Shown one piece after another: positions 19,781 through 31,927 of a stretch of 64,000 bases of DNA; position 1 is the first letter of the stretch; each line of letters starts with the position of its first letter. Below the pieces are notes generated by a model, which had not been told where the DNA came from, made no database searches, and saw only the letters and a list, made by a program, of their open reading frames with translations. The stretch comes from Sepiola atlantica (taxonomy: Eukaryota > Mollusca > Cephalopoda > Sepiida > Sepiolidae): NCBI GenBank assembly GCA_963556195.1, contig OY744528.1, positions 55,021,060 to 55,085,059 of the forward strand. Reading direction: 5' to 3'. The translations under genes and the position numbers were made by a program.

Positions 19781-22700
19781 GGAAGAGGCTATTTTGCCGG
19801 TCCCGGCAAAATAACGACCCCCGCGTTATTTTGCCGGGACCGACAGAATAACGAGGGTTCGTTATTCTGCCGGCTTATGTTTTTTTAACCTAACTGTTAT
19901 CGTCTTGTGAAAGAAAGGGTAATGAAATAAATAAGGACAAATATTTAATAACAATTTATTTTCATCGTCATCATCAGTTATTCTGTCGGTTATTTTAATC
20001 TTTTGAATATAAAAGAAATATCTGCTTTTAATACAAAAATAAAAGTAAAAATTAATTAAATGAACGAAAATGTTACAGACAATTAGATTCTTTAGTCGGA
20101 TTTAGAAGTAATTTGCGTCGGATAAAAAATGTTTTAGTTATTTAAGAAAACAAAAATAGTTTTCATTCATTGATATAAAAAATAAATAACTCTTGTTAAG
20201 AAATCTGATTATTCAAATAATTAATGCTAAGTCCCTAAAGAAATTAAATCAGATATTTTTTTAATTTCAGTTTTATAAACAGTCTAAACAGTAGGTACGT
20301 GCAAAATCAATGGCCGATTCCCAAAATGAAAATTTTTTTGACCCCCCCCCCTTCACTTAAAAATACGCTAAAATTCAGGAAATCAACCAATTTTAATGAA
20401 ATTTTCAATATTTATTAATCAACAATCACGGAATATAATGAAACCATTACTATTTTTTAAATCTTAGTGAAAATGTATTATTTTTTTAAAAGAAAATACA
20501 CCTTTACTAAAGTTATATTTTTATATATTAATAAAAAATGCATGATTTTTTAAATGTTGCTTATGTAAATAAAGCATCGTAGATGTTAACAATTACATTT
20601 TTTTTTCAAAATATTTCGTATATATTACGAAAAAGGCCCGTAAATACCGTGCTAATAAAATCACTATAACTCAAAGAAAAATTAATTTTTTGAATTAGCG
20701 ATATTATTATTGAATAAAGCCTTGTTTAATCAATATTTTCACCCAAAAAATAATATAATTGCAAAACATATTTCATGTGATTTTAATGATTAGAGTTTTT
20801 GGAAAAATAAAAAATGCGACATAATTATATTTCCCTTTCATACATAAACGTGGCATCATCAGCGCAAGAAAAATTTTTTTATAATCTTGAAAGTAAACCA
20901 AAAATTGACAAATTTGAGATCCAGAAACTTAACGAAAAAAAGAATTTTAAAAATTTCTACTAACGATGAACTTTCATTAGTATGGTAGCCCCGTTCTATA
21001 ATAACCAGGTGAGATTAGCCTTCCAACAATTACTCACTTTTACACCACACTCAAATTTTTTTTTTTAGAGATTCAACAATTTCGTTTATTTCACAATTCA
21101 TCGTCAATTATTTGGAAAGATTTGTATTTGTTTTGTCTTTTTTTCATTAATAAATATTTAAGTTAAAAACAATTATTTATTAATAAATAAAGAGAATTCA
21201 AACATGACATTTTCTTTCAAAATTGAATTCTGTCTATCAATTTATTTATTGATAGACAGAATTCAATTTTGAAAGAAAATGTCATGTTTGAATTCTCTTT
21301 TAACTTTTTTTCAATGAATAAATTGTCAGTGTAGTCATTGACTTTAATTTACTTTTTCACACTTAAAATAAAAAATAAAAACACTTTATTTTAAAAATGT
21401 AATTTATCGTTACGACACGTTAAGAATAAATCGAGTAACTAAAATTTTAAATCATGTAAAAAAAATTGATAAAATTGACGCAGTTCGTAACGTAAAAATA
21501 TTAACATTTAAAAAATAGTTTTATTTCAAATTCTAAGGAAAAACATTGGTAAACAGACGTCATCAATAATTTCAGAGTATTACGAAATTAAAAACTGAAC
21601 CTTTTCAGTTAAAAATAAAATAAGATCTTAATTGCATACACTCACAAATAATTAAATAAGCATTTCCTTTTTTATTATAACAAAATAAGGGGACTTAAAT
21701 TTGTTTATAACCTTAAAAAGAATAAAGAAATTAATGAATAATAATTTTTCAACTTCTATAAACTATTATTACATTTTTATATATAAAGTTAAAAATGATA
21801 AATTATGACATTTTTTGTCTTCCATATATTTTGCATAGCGATAGTCAATTTGTAAACAAAGTCCTTTTCCGATGAAGTTATGGCGGATTTTACTCATTTA
21901 TCACATTTGAAGGGATAATTTTGCTAATTTTTAGTCAAACGAGGGATTTTTTTTTTAATTCAGTGTCTTATGACTTTAATTTAATAATTAGCTTTGAAAT
22001 AGTTCCCAAAAACTTATATTTATCTTTTAAGGGATTTTTACAAGTAATTTTTTCAAAGTTCAAAATTCATTGAATTTTTGGGGTTTTTGACCGTCGTAAG
22101 TACATATTTTATTATAATTTATTATTCACACGTAAATATGCAGTTTTTTTCGTTTAGAGATTAAGTTTAGGCTTTTATCTTTCAAACACAATCAAAGTTT
22201 ACACGGAAACAAATTAAATGATTAATGATAAGCGCTTTTTAATAAGCATAGTCCGTACAAGAAGCCGCCATTTTTGCACATACCTACTAAACAGCAATTT
22301 TGAAACTGATTTTTCAGTATCTTTTAAGATAAATGTTACGACTATTTCTCATCATTTCACTAAATTAACCATTGAATTGAATGTTTTTCTTGCGATAAAA
22401 TAACAACAGTAGTAATTGTCAATAACTTCAACTGCTACATGTAACGACGAATTTTAATGCAAAGTTCAATTGTTTTACAAACAAACATTGCGAGGTAATC
22501 CGGTAGATATATTTTTTTTAAAGTAGACAAAAACTGGTTTCAAAGCGAATTATTTGTCTTAAAAACATAATTTGTATTTTTTTTTACAATAAAAACAATA
22601 CGTAACTGCATTTAAATGGACATAGAAATTCATCGTAGTTACTTATTTGTTTATGTTTTCAGTTTCATTATCTTCGTTTATTTCTTTTTTATTGGAAAAA

Positions 22701-22828
22701 TGGTGAAATAAAACTTTAAAATGTTGACTCGTGAAATCTTCACTGTAACAGTAAGGTTAACTAAACATAAGCCGGCAAAATAACGACCCCCTCGTTATTC
22801 TGCCGGTCCCGGCAAAATAGCCTATTCG
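19781..22828. mobile_element. 3-kb TIR element, 9-bp TSD, no transposase
   Basis: The 9-bp duplication TTTTCTTTT (19772-19780 and 22829-22837) flanks ends reading GGAAGAGGCTATTTTGCCGG on the left and the complement of CGAATAGGCTATTTTGCCGG on the right. The left terminus (19781-19890) is elaborated: it holds CGGCAAAATAACG and inverted TTATTTTGCCGG modules before the CGGCTTATG that matches the right end. The ~2.9-kb interior is AT-rich with no transposase ORF and contains a ~104-bp palindrome. A 9-bp TSD fits a non-autonomous MULE; hAT (8 bp) is less likely. Superfamily is inferred. Confidence 0.75.
21189..21300. repeat. ~52-bp-arm palindrome
   Basis: Arms 21189-21240 and 21249-21300 are reverse complements around an 8-base loop (TTTATTTA). 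It lies inside the 3-kb TIR element. Confidence 0.94.
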
Positions 22829-22837
22829 TTTTCTTTT

Positions 22838-23094
22838 AGCTGAATTGACTTTAAAAAAACAATTAGTCACGCCAGAGAAAAAGGTTTAGTTCCTAGATTT
22901 CTTCTTTTTTTTAGGATAAGGAGGTTATATGATTCTAGCCTTTAATTTGAGTTGAATGGAATTTTTTAAAAACAAAACAATAATATAATAGTCACGTAAG
23001 AGAAAACAAGTTTGTTTGTTTTTTTAAAGAAACCTGGGCATTTAAAAGCGCGACAGCAAAATCTTTTACGGTATCTATTCAAATGTTATATTGT
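22838..23094. repeat. ~235-bp satellite, segment 3
   Basis: Continuation of the array after the TIR element, up to TTATATTGT where the next LTR is inserted. Confidence 0.85.
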
Positions 23095-23637
23095 TGTAGC
23101 AGTTACCTCCTCCTTTCAAAACATAACTGCACCGGTTGGCCGTTAGGTGTCGCTTTTTCACCAACAGGTGGCGCTGGAGTTATCTGCCCTTCGGACTATA
23201 AAATCAGGTGCAAACGGAAATTCTCTCTCTTCTCTTCTGGTCGATTGGCCTCGGCAGAACGACGCTAATACACTAGCGCTTCGTCTCAATCTTTTCTCTT
23301 GAACTGGTCTCGGCATAACAATTACCAACATACGTTTCTTCCGTCAACACGTGGTCAAACAACGGTAAGAGTTCTAACCTCATTTTCTTTGTGTACGGCT
23401 TTCAAAGACTTTCCACACGCCGGATTCATTTCTTCTTATACCTTTTTAAGAACTTTTTTTCCATCGACACACATGCATGCATCACACACTTCATCATTCC
23501 ACGTACACACACGTTCAATAAACGTTATTTGAACTACTTCATTTTGTTTGTTAATTATTACTCTGTCTTTGCATGCAACATTGCTTGGTTTAATGAACAC
23601 GTCCATAATCGGGGGAACACGACCCTCGATCCTAACA
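23095..23637 (+). mobile_element. Solo LTR in satellite
   Basis: 543 bp starting TGTAGC and ending CTAACA, flanked by the 4-bp duplication TTGT (23091-23094 and 23638-23641). It has a TATA box (CTATAAAAT, 23196-23204) and a polyadenylation signal AATAAA (23517-23522) in the order expected for a plus-strand LTR. There is no internal region. The GC content is higher than that of the satellite around it. Confidence 0.75.
23196..23204 (+). promoter_or_regulatory. TATA box of solo LTR
   Basis: CTATAAAAT about 320 bp upstream of AATAAA within the solo LTR. Confidence 0.4.
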
Positions 23638-23641
23638 TTGT

Positions 23642-24397
23642 TTTGCTTTTTTTAGTTTTAACTAATTTTTGCTTCTGCGATTTCTTTTTTTTTTAAGGGG
23701 GATATGATTCTAGCCTTTTATTTGATTTGAATGGAATTAAAAACAAAAAAAAACAATTAAATATTCACGTAGGAGAAAAAAGTTTCCTTTATTTTATAAA
23801 GAGCCCTGGGTATTTAAATGTTCAACCGAGTAGAATCGACACATTTTTACAGTAAAAATGTAATATTGTGTTTTTAGTTTTAACTAATTCTAGCTTCTGA
23901 GATTATTTTTTTTAGAGGGAGGGGGATATGATTCTTACCTTTTCTTTGAGTTGAATTGAATTTTTAAAAAAACATAATTAAAGTAACGTGAGGGGGGAAA
24001 GGTGTCTGTTATTTTATAAGAAGCCTGTGGCATTAAAAAGCGCGATTGATCAGAATCGAGACATTTTTACATATCCGTTCAAATGTTATAGTGTTTATTT
24101 TTAGTTTTAACTAATTCTAGCTTCTGAGATTTCTATTTTCTTAGGAAAGTGGGTTGATATGATTCTAGCCTATTTTGTTAGAGCAATGGACTAAATTAAC
24201 AATAATTAAATAGTCACATGTAGGAAAAAAGTTTGTTATTTTATAAAGAACCCGGGACATTTAAAAGAGCGACTGAGCTAAATCGAGACATTTTTTACAG
24301 TATCTATTTAAATGTTATATAGTGTTTCTTTTTTGTTTTTTTAGTTTTAACTAATTCTAGCTTTCCTTTTTCTGAGGGAGTTAATGATTCCAGCCTT
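23642..24397. repeat. ~235-bp satellite, segment 4
   Basis: The word AACTAATTCTAGCTTCTGAG recurs near 23875, 24108 and 24341, giving a period of about 233-234 bp. Confidence 0.9.
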
Positions 24398-24825
24398 GGT
24401 GCTTGTGCATATCAACCCTGACATTGAAATATTTAAAGAATGTATAAACTTTATTATGTACTTACGTGTTAGCTGAAAATAAGATTGTGCAGAAAAAAAT
24501 ACGCAAATTCATCCAGTAGTTATTAAATTATAAGAAAAAGAAAAAAATGATTTTACGTACATTTTGACATTTTTGTAAACAATCCCCGAAATCGTGAAAA
24601 TATGATTTATCGTCCTTGACCACTGGAAAATGGTAGAAATATCTACCGAGTGATAAAATCGTTTTTTATTTATAATTAAATAAATACTGGATGAATTTGC
24701 ATAATTTTTGGTGTGCAGTCTTTTTTTCATCTACCACGTAAGTACATAACAAAGTTTATACATTTCTTTAGCTATTCTATTTTTAAGAGCGGTCTAACAT
24801 GTCAGGGTTGATATGCACAAGCACC
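24398..24825. mobile_element. 428-bp MITE, 8-bp TSD
   Basis: Terminal inverted repeats begin GGTGCTTGTGCATATCAACC. The flanks carry an exact 8-bp duplication CCAGCCTT (24390-24397 and 24826-24833), restoring the satellite when removed. Imperfect inverted symmetry extends far inward. There is no ORF of interest. An 8-bp TSD suggests a hAT-type MITE. Confidence 0.8.
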
Positions 24826-24989
24826 CCAGCCTTTTCTTTGAATTAAATAAAATAAAAACAATAATTAAATAGTCAGGTGAGAGAAAAAAGGTTTCTGTTG
24901 TTTTATAAGGATCCCTAAGCTTTTAAATAAGCGCGACCAAGCAGAATCGACACTTTTACAGTATCTATTCAAATGTTATATTGTGTTTT
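24826..24989. repeat. ~235-bp satellite, segment 5
   Basis: Partial monomer between two MITE insertions, with the GCGCGACCAAGCAGAATCGA variant. Confidence 0.85.
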
Positions 24990-25430
24990 GGGAATCTTTT
25001 ACGACGCTCAGCAGAGTCGCGAACGGGGTCCAAAAAAAGAACGAGAAAGGTTTAAAAACATAAATTTGCAACAAGTGAAGTTGACCTACGACGAGAATAG
25101 ATATTTTTCTACTTTCCTATGTAATTTGTTTTTATTTTTACGTATTATAAATGGGTTTTCATTAGATGTAAAAAAAAAATTTCTTGTTTATTTTTCCACT
25201 ATATTCAAAATGGCGTCTTCACGTGCATTCGTTAGTAACCCCCCCCCCCAAAAAAAATTATTTTTTTTCCATGTTCCTGTTCTAATTAATAGCGATTGTA
25301 ACAGTCTAAAAATACAAACAAATGCCACAGGTAAGTTTGAAAATAACTTTTACAGCCTACAGTTACTTTTATTTGTTGTATATTTGTTTTTTTAGCGTTT
25401 TTACTCTGCTGAGCGTCGTAAAAGATTCCC
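24990..25430. mobile_element. 441-bp MITE, 28-bp TIRs
   Basis: Perfect 28-bp inverted termini (24990-25017 and 25403-25430) start GGGAATCTTTTACGACGCTC. The flanks TGTGTTTT and TGTGTATT look like an 8-bp duplication with one mismatch. The interior is AT-rich with no transposase. Confidence 0.75.
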
Positions 25431-25438
25431 TGTGTATT

Positions 25439-25676
25439 TTTATTTTTTTAGTTTTATCTAATTCTAACTTCTGAGATTTCTTTTTTTCAGAGGGGGGGTT
25501 ATATAGATATGATTCTTACCTTTTCTTTGAATTGAATTTAAAAAATACAATATTTAAAGTCACGTGAGAGAAAAAAGTTTGTTATTTTATAAATATCCCA
25601 CAGAATTTAAAAACGCATCCGAGCCGAATCGGGACATTTTTACAGTATCTATACAAATGTTATATTATGTTTTTAG
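25439..25676. repeat. ~235-bp satellite, segment 6
   Basis: One monomer between MITE insertions. Confidence 0.85.
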
Positions 25677-26198
25677 GGTACTTATATCGATCTTGACCCA
25701 GTTTTCGCGAGTTTTTTGTCAGAAGCGTTCGGTTATCCTACGCAAACGCCCGAGAGATGACGAGCCGATTTGTACCAGACGACAATTTTGATACGGTGAT
25801 GCGTCCTATGATTTTAAGTTATATTTTCAAGAAATTTTCTAAAAGAAACAACAACAAAAAACAAAACAAGCAAAACATAGCGAAGTTACTGTTATCAAAT
25901 AAATATTTTTTATTTTGATACGTTGCTGCGTCCTATGATTTTTAGTTATATTTGCAAGAAATTTTTTAAACAACAAAACAAATAAAACAATCAAAACAGC
26001 GAAATTACTGTTATCAAATAAATATTTTTAACCCTAAACCCTAACAACAACAAAAAACAAAAATCATAGGACGCAGCACCGTATCAAAATTGTCGTCTGG
26101 TACAAATCGGCTCGTCATCTCTCGGGCGTTTGCGTAGGATAACCGAACGCTTCCTACAAGAAACTCACGGAAACTGGGCCAAGACCGATACAAGTACC
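25677..26198. mobile_element. 522-bp foldback element, ~140-bp TIRs
   Basis: The termini begin GGTACTTATATCGATCTTG and GGTACTTGTATCGGTCTTG and stay complementary for about 140 bp. An exact 8-bp duplication GTTTTTAG (25669-25676 and 26199-26206) flanks them. The short middle holds two copies of a GATACG...GCGTCCTATGATTTT block and an ACCCTAAACCCTAAC stretch. It is probably a hAT-like foldback MITE. Confidence 0.82.
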
Positions 26199-26206
26199 GT
26201 TTTTAG

Positions 26207-26833
26207 TTTTATTTAGTTATAATTAACTGTAGCTTCTGAGATTTCTTTTTATCCAGGATTCTAGCCATTTTTTTTTAGACAAATTGAATTAAAAAAAAAT
26301 AATAATAATTAAATATTAACGTGAGAAAAAAGTTCGGTATTTTAAAGAAAGCCCTGGCATTTAAAAGCGCGACTGGGCCGCATCGAAACATTTTAACAGT
26401 ATCTATTCAAATGCTATATATTTTTTTAGTTCTCACTAATTCTAAATTCTGAGAATTCTTCTTATTTTCAGGGGGTGATATGATTCTAACCTTTTCTTAG
26501 AGTTAAATTGAATTAAAAAAACAATAATTAAATAGTCACGTGTACGAAAAAAGTTTCTGTTATTTTATAAGGAGCCCTGGGCATTTAAACCGACCGAGAT
26601 TAATCAAAACATTTGTGTGGTATCTATTCAATATTGTTTTGTTTTTTTTATTTTCAACTATTTCTAGCTTCTGAGATTTCTTCTTTTTTTAAGGTAGGCG
26701 GGTTGATATGATTCTAGCATGTCCTTTGAGTTGAATTGAACAAAACAATAATTAAACAGTCACGTTAGACAAAAAAAAAGCGCGACTGAGCCGAACAGAG
26801 ACATTTTTTACAGTATCTATTCAAATGTGATAT
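26207..26833. repeat. ~235-bp satellite, segment 7
   Basis: Nearly three monomers up to the left LTR of the CsRn1-like element. Confidence 0.88.
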
Positions 26834-27250
26834 TGTAAAGAAGGGGACGTTGTCCCTATTTTAGGTTTCAGACACGAAATGAATTAACAAAATCTCTTTA
26901 TAACAACAACGAAAAGGGTTTATTCACGAAGATTACCTATACCTTGGACAGTGTCCGAGAGAGGAAAAGGAAGTTAAGAATGCTTAGACCTGCCTGAGGT
27001 CAGACAAAGATAGTATTTGCTGTGAGCGTCTAGTGGACAGTGGCAGGAGAGAGAGTGAAAAAAGTGTTTCCTCGTTGCTTGCCGGGGTCTCTCTGGGGAC
27101 CGCCTGTGATTCCCAAAGGGTCTGAAGTAGTTCTTCAGCTGACAGAAGGAATCAATGCGCCCTGTAGGCTGATTGGTCAGTGTGTGACCCGCTCACTCAA
27201 TGGGGACATTTTTCAGAGGGAGTAAAAAGGTCTATGTTTATGACGCTACA
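26834..27250 (-). repeat. 3' LTR of CsRn1-like element
   Basis: 417 bp from TGTAAAG to GCTACA. A G-rich tract (minus GCATGGGGTGA) abuts its inner edge, as a polypurine tract should. The first ~65 bp do not align with the other LTR. Confidence 0.75.
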
Positions 27251-27589
27251 TCACCCCATGCTTAGGCGGAAAGTCGATAGAGAAAAAGGTAGTCATTTGC
27301 TAAAAGTAGCAGTTATAAAGAATAAAAATACAAAATATGTCAATTCAGTTCACAGAATTTTAAAATAAATGTCTTTTTTTTCAGTGAAAAAGTTTTCTTT
27401 TGTTAAAACAAGTGTTCAATGTTCATGCCTTTTCTGCAAAAAAATATTTTTTGAACAATGTTTATGTATTTTATGTGAAAATTATTTTTTTGTGGAAAAT
27501 GTTTGCCTTTTCTGTAAAAAGCAGTAATTGTACAATAGTACACAAGGACGTAAACAAGCTCATTCTATATATATAGAGTCTTACACAGT

Positions 27590-28330
27590 TTTTTTGGCAA
27601 TGTTCTCAACGACCACTGCGTGTAGTGGTGACGTAATTGTCTTTTTAGTAAATTGTGAATCAAAGTCCAAGTGGCGAAGAAAATATTTGTCCGTATGTAA
27701 GCAGACAGTGATCAGTGTAGATCACAAATTGACGGCTCTCAAGTGAATTCTGAAAGTGTTTCACTGCGAAGTACATTGCCGTGCTGTAACATTGTTCTGT
27801 CTCGAAAAGTATTCGAGAGGCTGTAGTTGGCCTTGGTGCTGCTGTTGCAACACTGCACCTACAGCTGTGCCCGATGCATCAATGACCAGTGAAAACTGGG
27901 CATCGGACACAGGATGTGCAAGCAAGGTTGTTGTCGCTAGTTTTTCCTTCACTTCATCGAAAGTTTTCAGCTGAATATCATTCAGTGAAATCTGCTCATT
28001 TTTCTTCTTCCTGTAACATAACAGGTCAGCAAGAGGAGACAGGAGATCCATACAGTGTGGGATAAAGTGTATGTAGTAGTTTAACAGACAAGGAAGTGCC
28101 ATAGTTGGTGAAGTGGATGGTTGAAGGTCTTATAGAGCCTTAACCATTTTCAGGCAAGGGAGATATGCCTTCAGGGCTGATAATGTGGCCCAAGAAAACT
28201 GGTGACGAAGCACCAAAAACACATTTACCAAGGTTATTACCTGGTATTGCTGAAACCGTTTAAAGAGTAGGCAGAGATGTGTGACATGTTCCTCAGGTGA
28301 GGCCACAAGAATGTCGTCTATGTAGTTATT
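27590..28330 (-). pseudogene. pol: RT/RNase H remnant of CsRn1-like Pol (3' of the insertion)
   Basis: Reading minus from the insertion, the frame resumes with YIDDILVASPEEHVTHL, the second half of the RT catalytic box. It then decays and gives LLSPLADLLCYRKKKNE, FSLVIDASGTAVGAVLQQ and LEYFSRQ (27761-28102), which are the RT connection and first RNase H Asp. Nearer 27600 the pieces HLDFDSQFT and VENIA remain from the end of RNase H. No integrase follows before the LTR. Confidence 0.78.
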
Positions 28331-28495
28331 AGTCCAGTCAATCTAGCTGATTTTTTGGCTAACCTCAAACAAATTGCTAACAAAGGTTTTAACTTGGATA
28401 TTTGGCATGAATAACCTTTCTTTCAGATAAAAAGTTTATTAAAATTAGCCTTGCGGAAAGGGGTCAACTGGCGCCATCTTTAAAGATTGCCGACG
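28331..28495. repeat. Left TIR of 5.4-kb transposon
   Basis: Inverted copy of about 33578-33730. The inner 125 bp is the best-conserved part; the first ~35 bp has indels. Confidence 0.82.
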
Positions 28496-31400
28496 ATTCT
28501 CTCAACTCAATGTCTAAAATTCATCTTCAGAAATACCAAATGTAGCAATGTGAAATTGGATAAAACCAACAGTTTTCATAAAGTTAAATATAATTATAAC
28601 TTCTTATGCCTTATTTTTGTCTCTTTTGATGTATTTGGGGTTGATCCAACGCTGCAGTAATCTGCAGGAGCTTAATATTCTGTCATATTCTAATTTCAGG
28701 TTGGCCAAAGTGAAGTACCGATAATTATGGTTGCTGACAAGTGTGCTATTTGCAACAATGAACTGTCCAGTAATGAATAAACATTAATCGTCAGCCAGAA
28801 GGGCATCGATTCCATTAACAGAGCTTCTGAAAAACGTGGAGAGAAGATCATAATTCAGATTGGTCAACGTTTTCACAAGAAATGCAAGCAGCATTGGATC
28901 AACCCCAAATACATAGAAATTAACCGTAAAAACAGGTCCACCCATGATGAAATGCTATCCCGTGCAAGCCGCTCTTTGTGTGTGTTTAACTTTAAGGAAC
29001 ATTGTCTTTTTTGTGGTCCTGGAGCAAAATCTGATAGAAAGAAAATAGGTGTTGATGTTTCCCATGTAGAAACTATTGAGTTTAAGGACAGAGTTTTAAA
29101 CGGTTGTGGGAAAGTCCGAAATAAAGATCGCTGGGCATCCACTGTTAAAGGTAGAATAGGTTATGTAGCTGACCTTGTTTCAGAAGAAGCACATTATCAC
29201 AGAACATGTTTTGCAAACTTTGATTCCAATAAAAACATTCCTAAGGCATTCTCTTCTGCTGATTCTTCTAAGAAACAAAACCTTGGTAGACCAGAGGATT
29301 CAGAGAGAAAGCAGGCATTTCTGGAAGTTGCTAAATATTTGCAGCAAAATGACGAGGAGACACTCACCATTGTTGATCTTGTTAAAAAAATGGAGGAAAT
29401 TCTCGGAAACACTGGCTTTGAACCATACAGTCTCTCATACATGAAATCTCGATTGTTAGAACATTTCAAAGACAAAATCATTGTGACTGAAATTAATGGG
29501 AAACATAATGTTGTTACATTCTTAAGTACAGCAAAATGTATTCTCCATGAATTCTATGCACAGAGCCGCTCAACAGACAATTTAGAATCATAGAGACGGC
29601 AGCCAAGCTTATCAAGAATGACATTAAAAGTATCCAGACAAGTTCAGAATATTACCCGTCTAAGAATGATCTTGAACAGGATGCGATTCTTGAATATGTT
29701 ACTAAAACATTGTTGATCTTTATCAGGAAGATATTTGCAGGCAAAGACAATGATTTGAAACTTGCATCAATTGGGCAAGCAATTATGCAGGCTGCTAGAC
29801 CCAGAGTTCTTCTTGCACCTTTGCAGTTTGGTTTAGCAGTGGAAATGCATGACCAATTTGGATCAAGGTTCTTAATTGGCACTCTGAATAAGCATGGCTT
29901 CTCTTCATCTCGGAAGTCCAGAAATTCGAAAGAAGTGCTGCTTTTGTTCATGGCACTGAAACTCTCTCCCCTGTTAAAACTGAATTTGTGCAGTTCGCAG
30001 CTGATAATGTGGACCATAATGTGGATTCAACAAATTCCACGGTATGGGCATCATAGCATCTGTTACGCCCGGAAAAGTTAAAGCAAAACCAGTTCCAAGG
30101 ATTCAGGTCCTTTCAGAAAATATAATAATAAGGGTTGGAAGGATCAACATCAAATACCTAGATTCACAGCACACCAACAAACCACCAGTGACATTTAAAG
30201 AGCTCCAGCCCCCAAAAGTTGTCGATTCCACTTCTAATGTTGAAATCCTTTGGGATGTTTCACTAATTTCACATCCATTCAGACCCGCATGGTCAGGCTT
30301 TATGCAGTCAGTGCACAAAGGAACATATCTTGGGAAATCAGCCACAGTTTTTTTGCCAATGATCAACATGAACCCTGGTAACCCAACCTGTGTTTACTCA
30401 ACGTTATGTTACATTAGTGATTTAGCCAGAAAAAACAACATTGCACCAATTCTAACATTCGATCAACCACTTTGGTACAAATCAATGATGATAGTCGAGT
30501 CACAGCCTAGTTCCAGTCCCCTGAAATCATTTGTCTTGCGACTTGGTGGGCTCCATACACAGATGAGCTTTCTGGGGTCAATTGGTAATTTGATGACAGG
30601 TTCTGGATTGCAAGAACTTTTTGAACTTGTGTATGCTGAAAACACAGTCAAGCACATGCTAAGTGGCAAAGCAATTGTAAGAGCAATTTGTGCTCACTTC
30701 TTAGTTGATGCTGCTCTGAATGCTATTTTGTTAGTGAAAGCCTATGATTTGCCAGTTTCACATGTCACTGAGGATGATCAAGCCAACACTGATGCAGAAG
30801 AGTCATTTCCTCAACATAAATACCTGAAGGAAGCTTAGGGGCTATTAAAAGGTCTCCTTGATGAGACTGAAACATTGAATAATGTTCTGTCATCAGAGTC
30901 TATGACCAGGATTGCCCAGAGAATCAACCATGTGAAGAATGCGATAGTTGACCAACGAACAGCAAAATTGTGGATTCAATACGTTGATATAGTGAAGATC
31001 CTGCAATTGTTTATCAATGCAGAGCGCACCGGGAACTGGGAATTGCACCTTGACGCTGTAAGGAAAATGCTGCCAATATTCGCTGCAGCAGGACACAAAC
31101 TATATGCAAAGTCGGCCTACTTGTATTTGCAGCAAATGGAGGGGCTGCCGAAAAGCCATCCTGAAGTGTATCAGAAATGTTCTGAAGAATTCCATGTGAT
31201 TAGACGGAGTGATCGCTACTGAGCTGACTTGTCAACGGATCTAGTTATTGAGCAGGTGCTAATAAGAAGCATGAAGACATCTGGAGGTCTTACTCATGGC
31301 AGAGGAATGGACGAAATTCAACGATTGGTTTGGATGCTATCACTGCCAGCGTGCACTGAAATCAAGTTTACAATGCAAGAACTAGCAGGCATTCGTTATG

Positions 31401-31927
31401 GCACTAGTGACCAGCACCAAGAGGCTACTTCAGCAAGAAAAGAGCGAGATGTGAGGAATACATGGAAGCTCCTTGCGTTTCTCCAGACATATGACCCTTT
31501 CACGGAAGATCCGTCTATTCACATCATTTCAAGTGGAGTAACTGGAGACAAAAAGGTGAATGTAAACAGAGCAAACTCCATAGGAGAGGCAATCATAGCT
31601 TCAATGGTCGGAGAAAATGTCCACGAGTACACTTTTAAAAGAAAGTATCAGGCAATTACACTTGGGTCAAAAGTTTCGCTCAGCAAAGATTAAGCAGTTG
31701 ACTGATCCACAACTCCTATTCCAGAGACCGTATGTGCTATCTACCAATGAACCCTCAACTCAGCAGCAGCAAGAACATTTCCAGTATGAGCTTTGTTGTT
31801 ACCCACCTGCACTTTTTGATTCTTTCGGACTACCGTGAGAGGCAAAAAACCGGCTTTGGCAGACGCAATATGAGAACTGACTTTCCTGTACAATCAGGTC
31901 CATAGTCTTCAGATCCATAGTATCTCT

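Noticed and set aside
23095..23637. Host promoter and exon (TATA box followed by open frames at 23299 and 23391)
   Set aside because: TG/CA ends, a 4-bp duplication and disruption of a satellite monomer fit a solo LTR better.
26030..26046. Telomere repeat CCCTAA
   Set aside because: Only two to three degenerate units inside a foldback MITE; not a telomeric array.
28700..28727. Splice acceptor TTTCAG just before the transposon ORF
   Set aside because: Plausible 3' splice site, but no matching donor or upstream exon could be identified.
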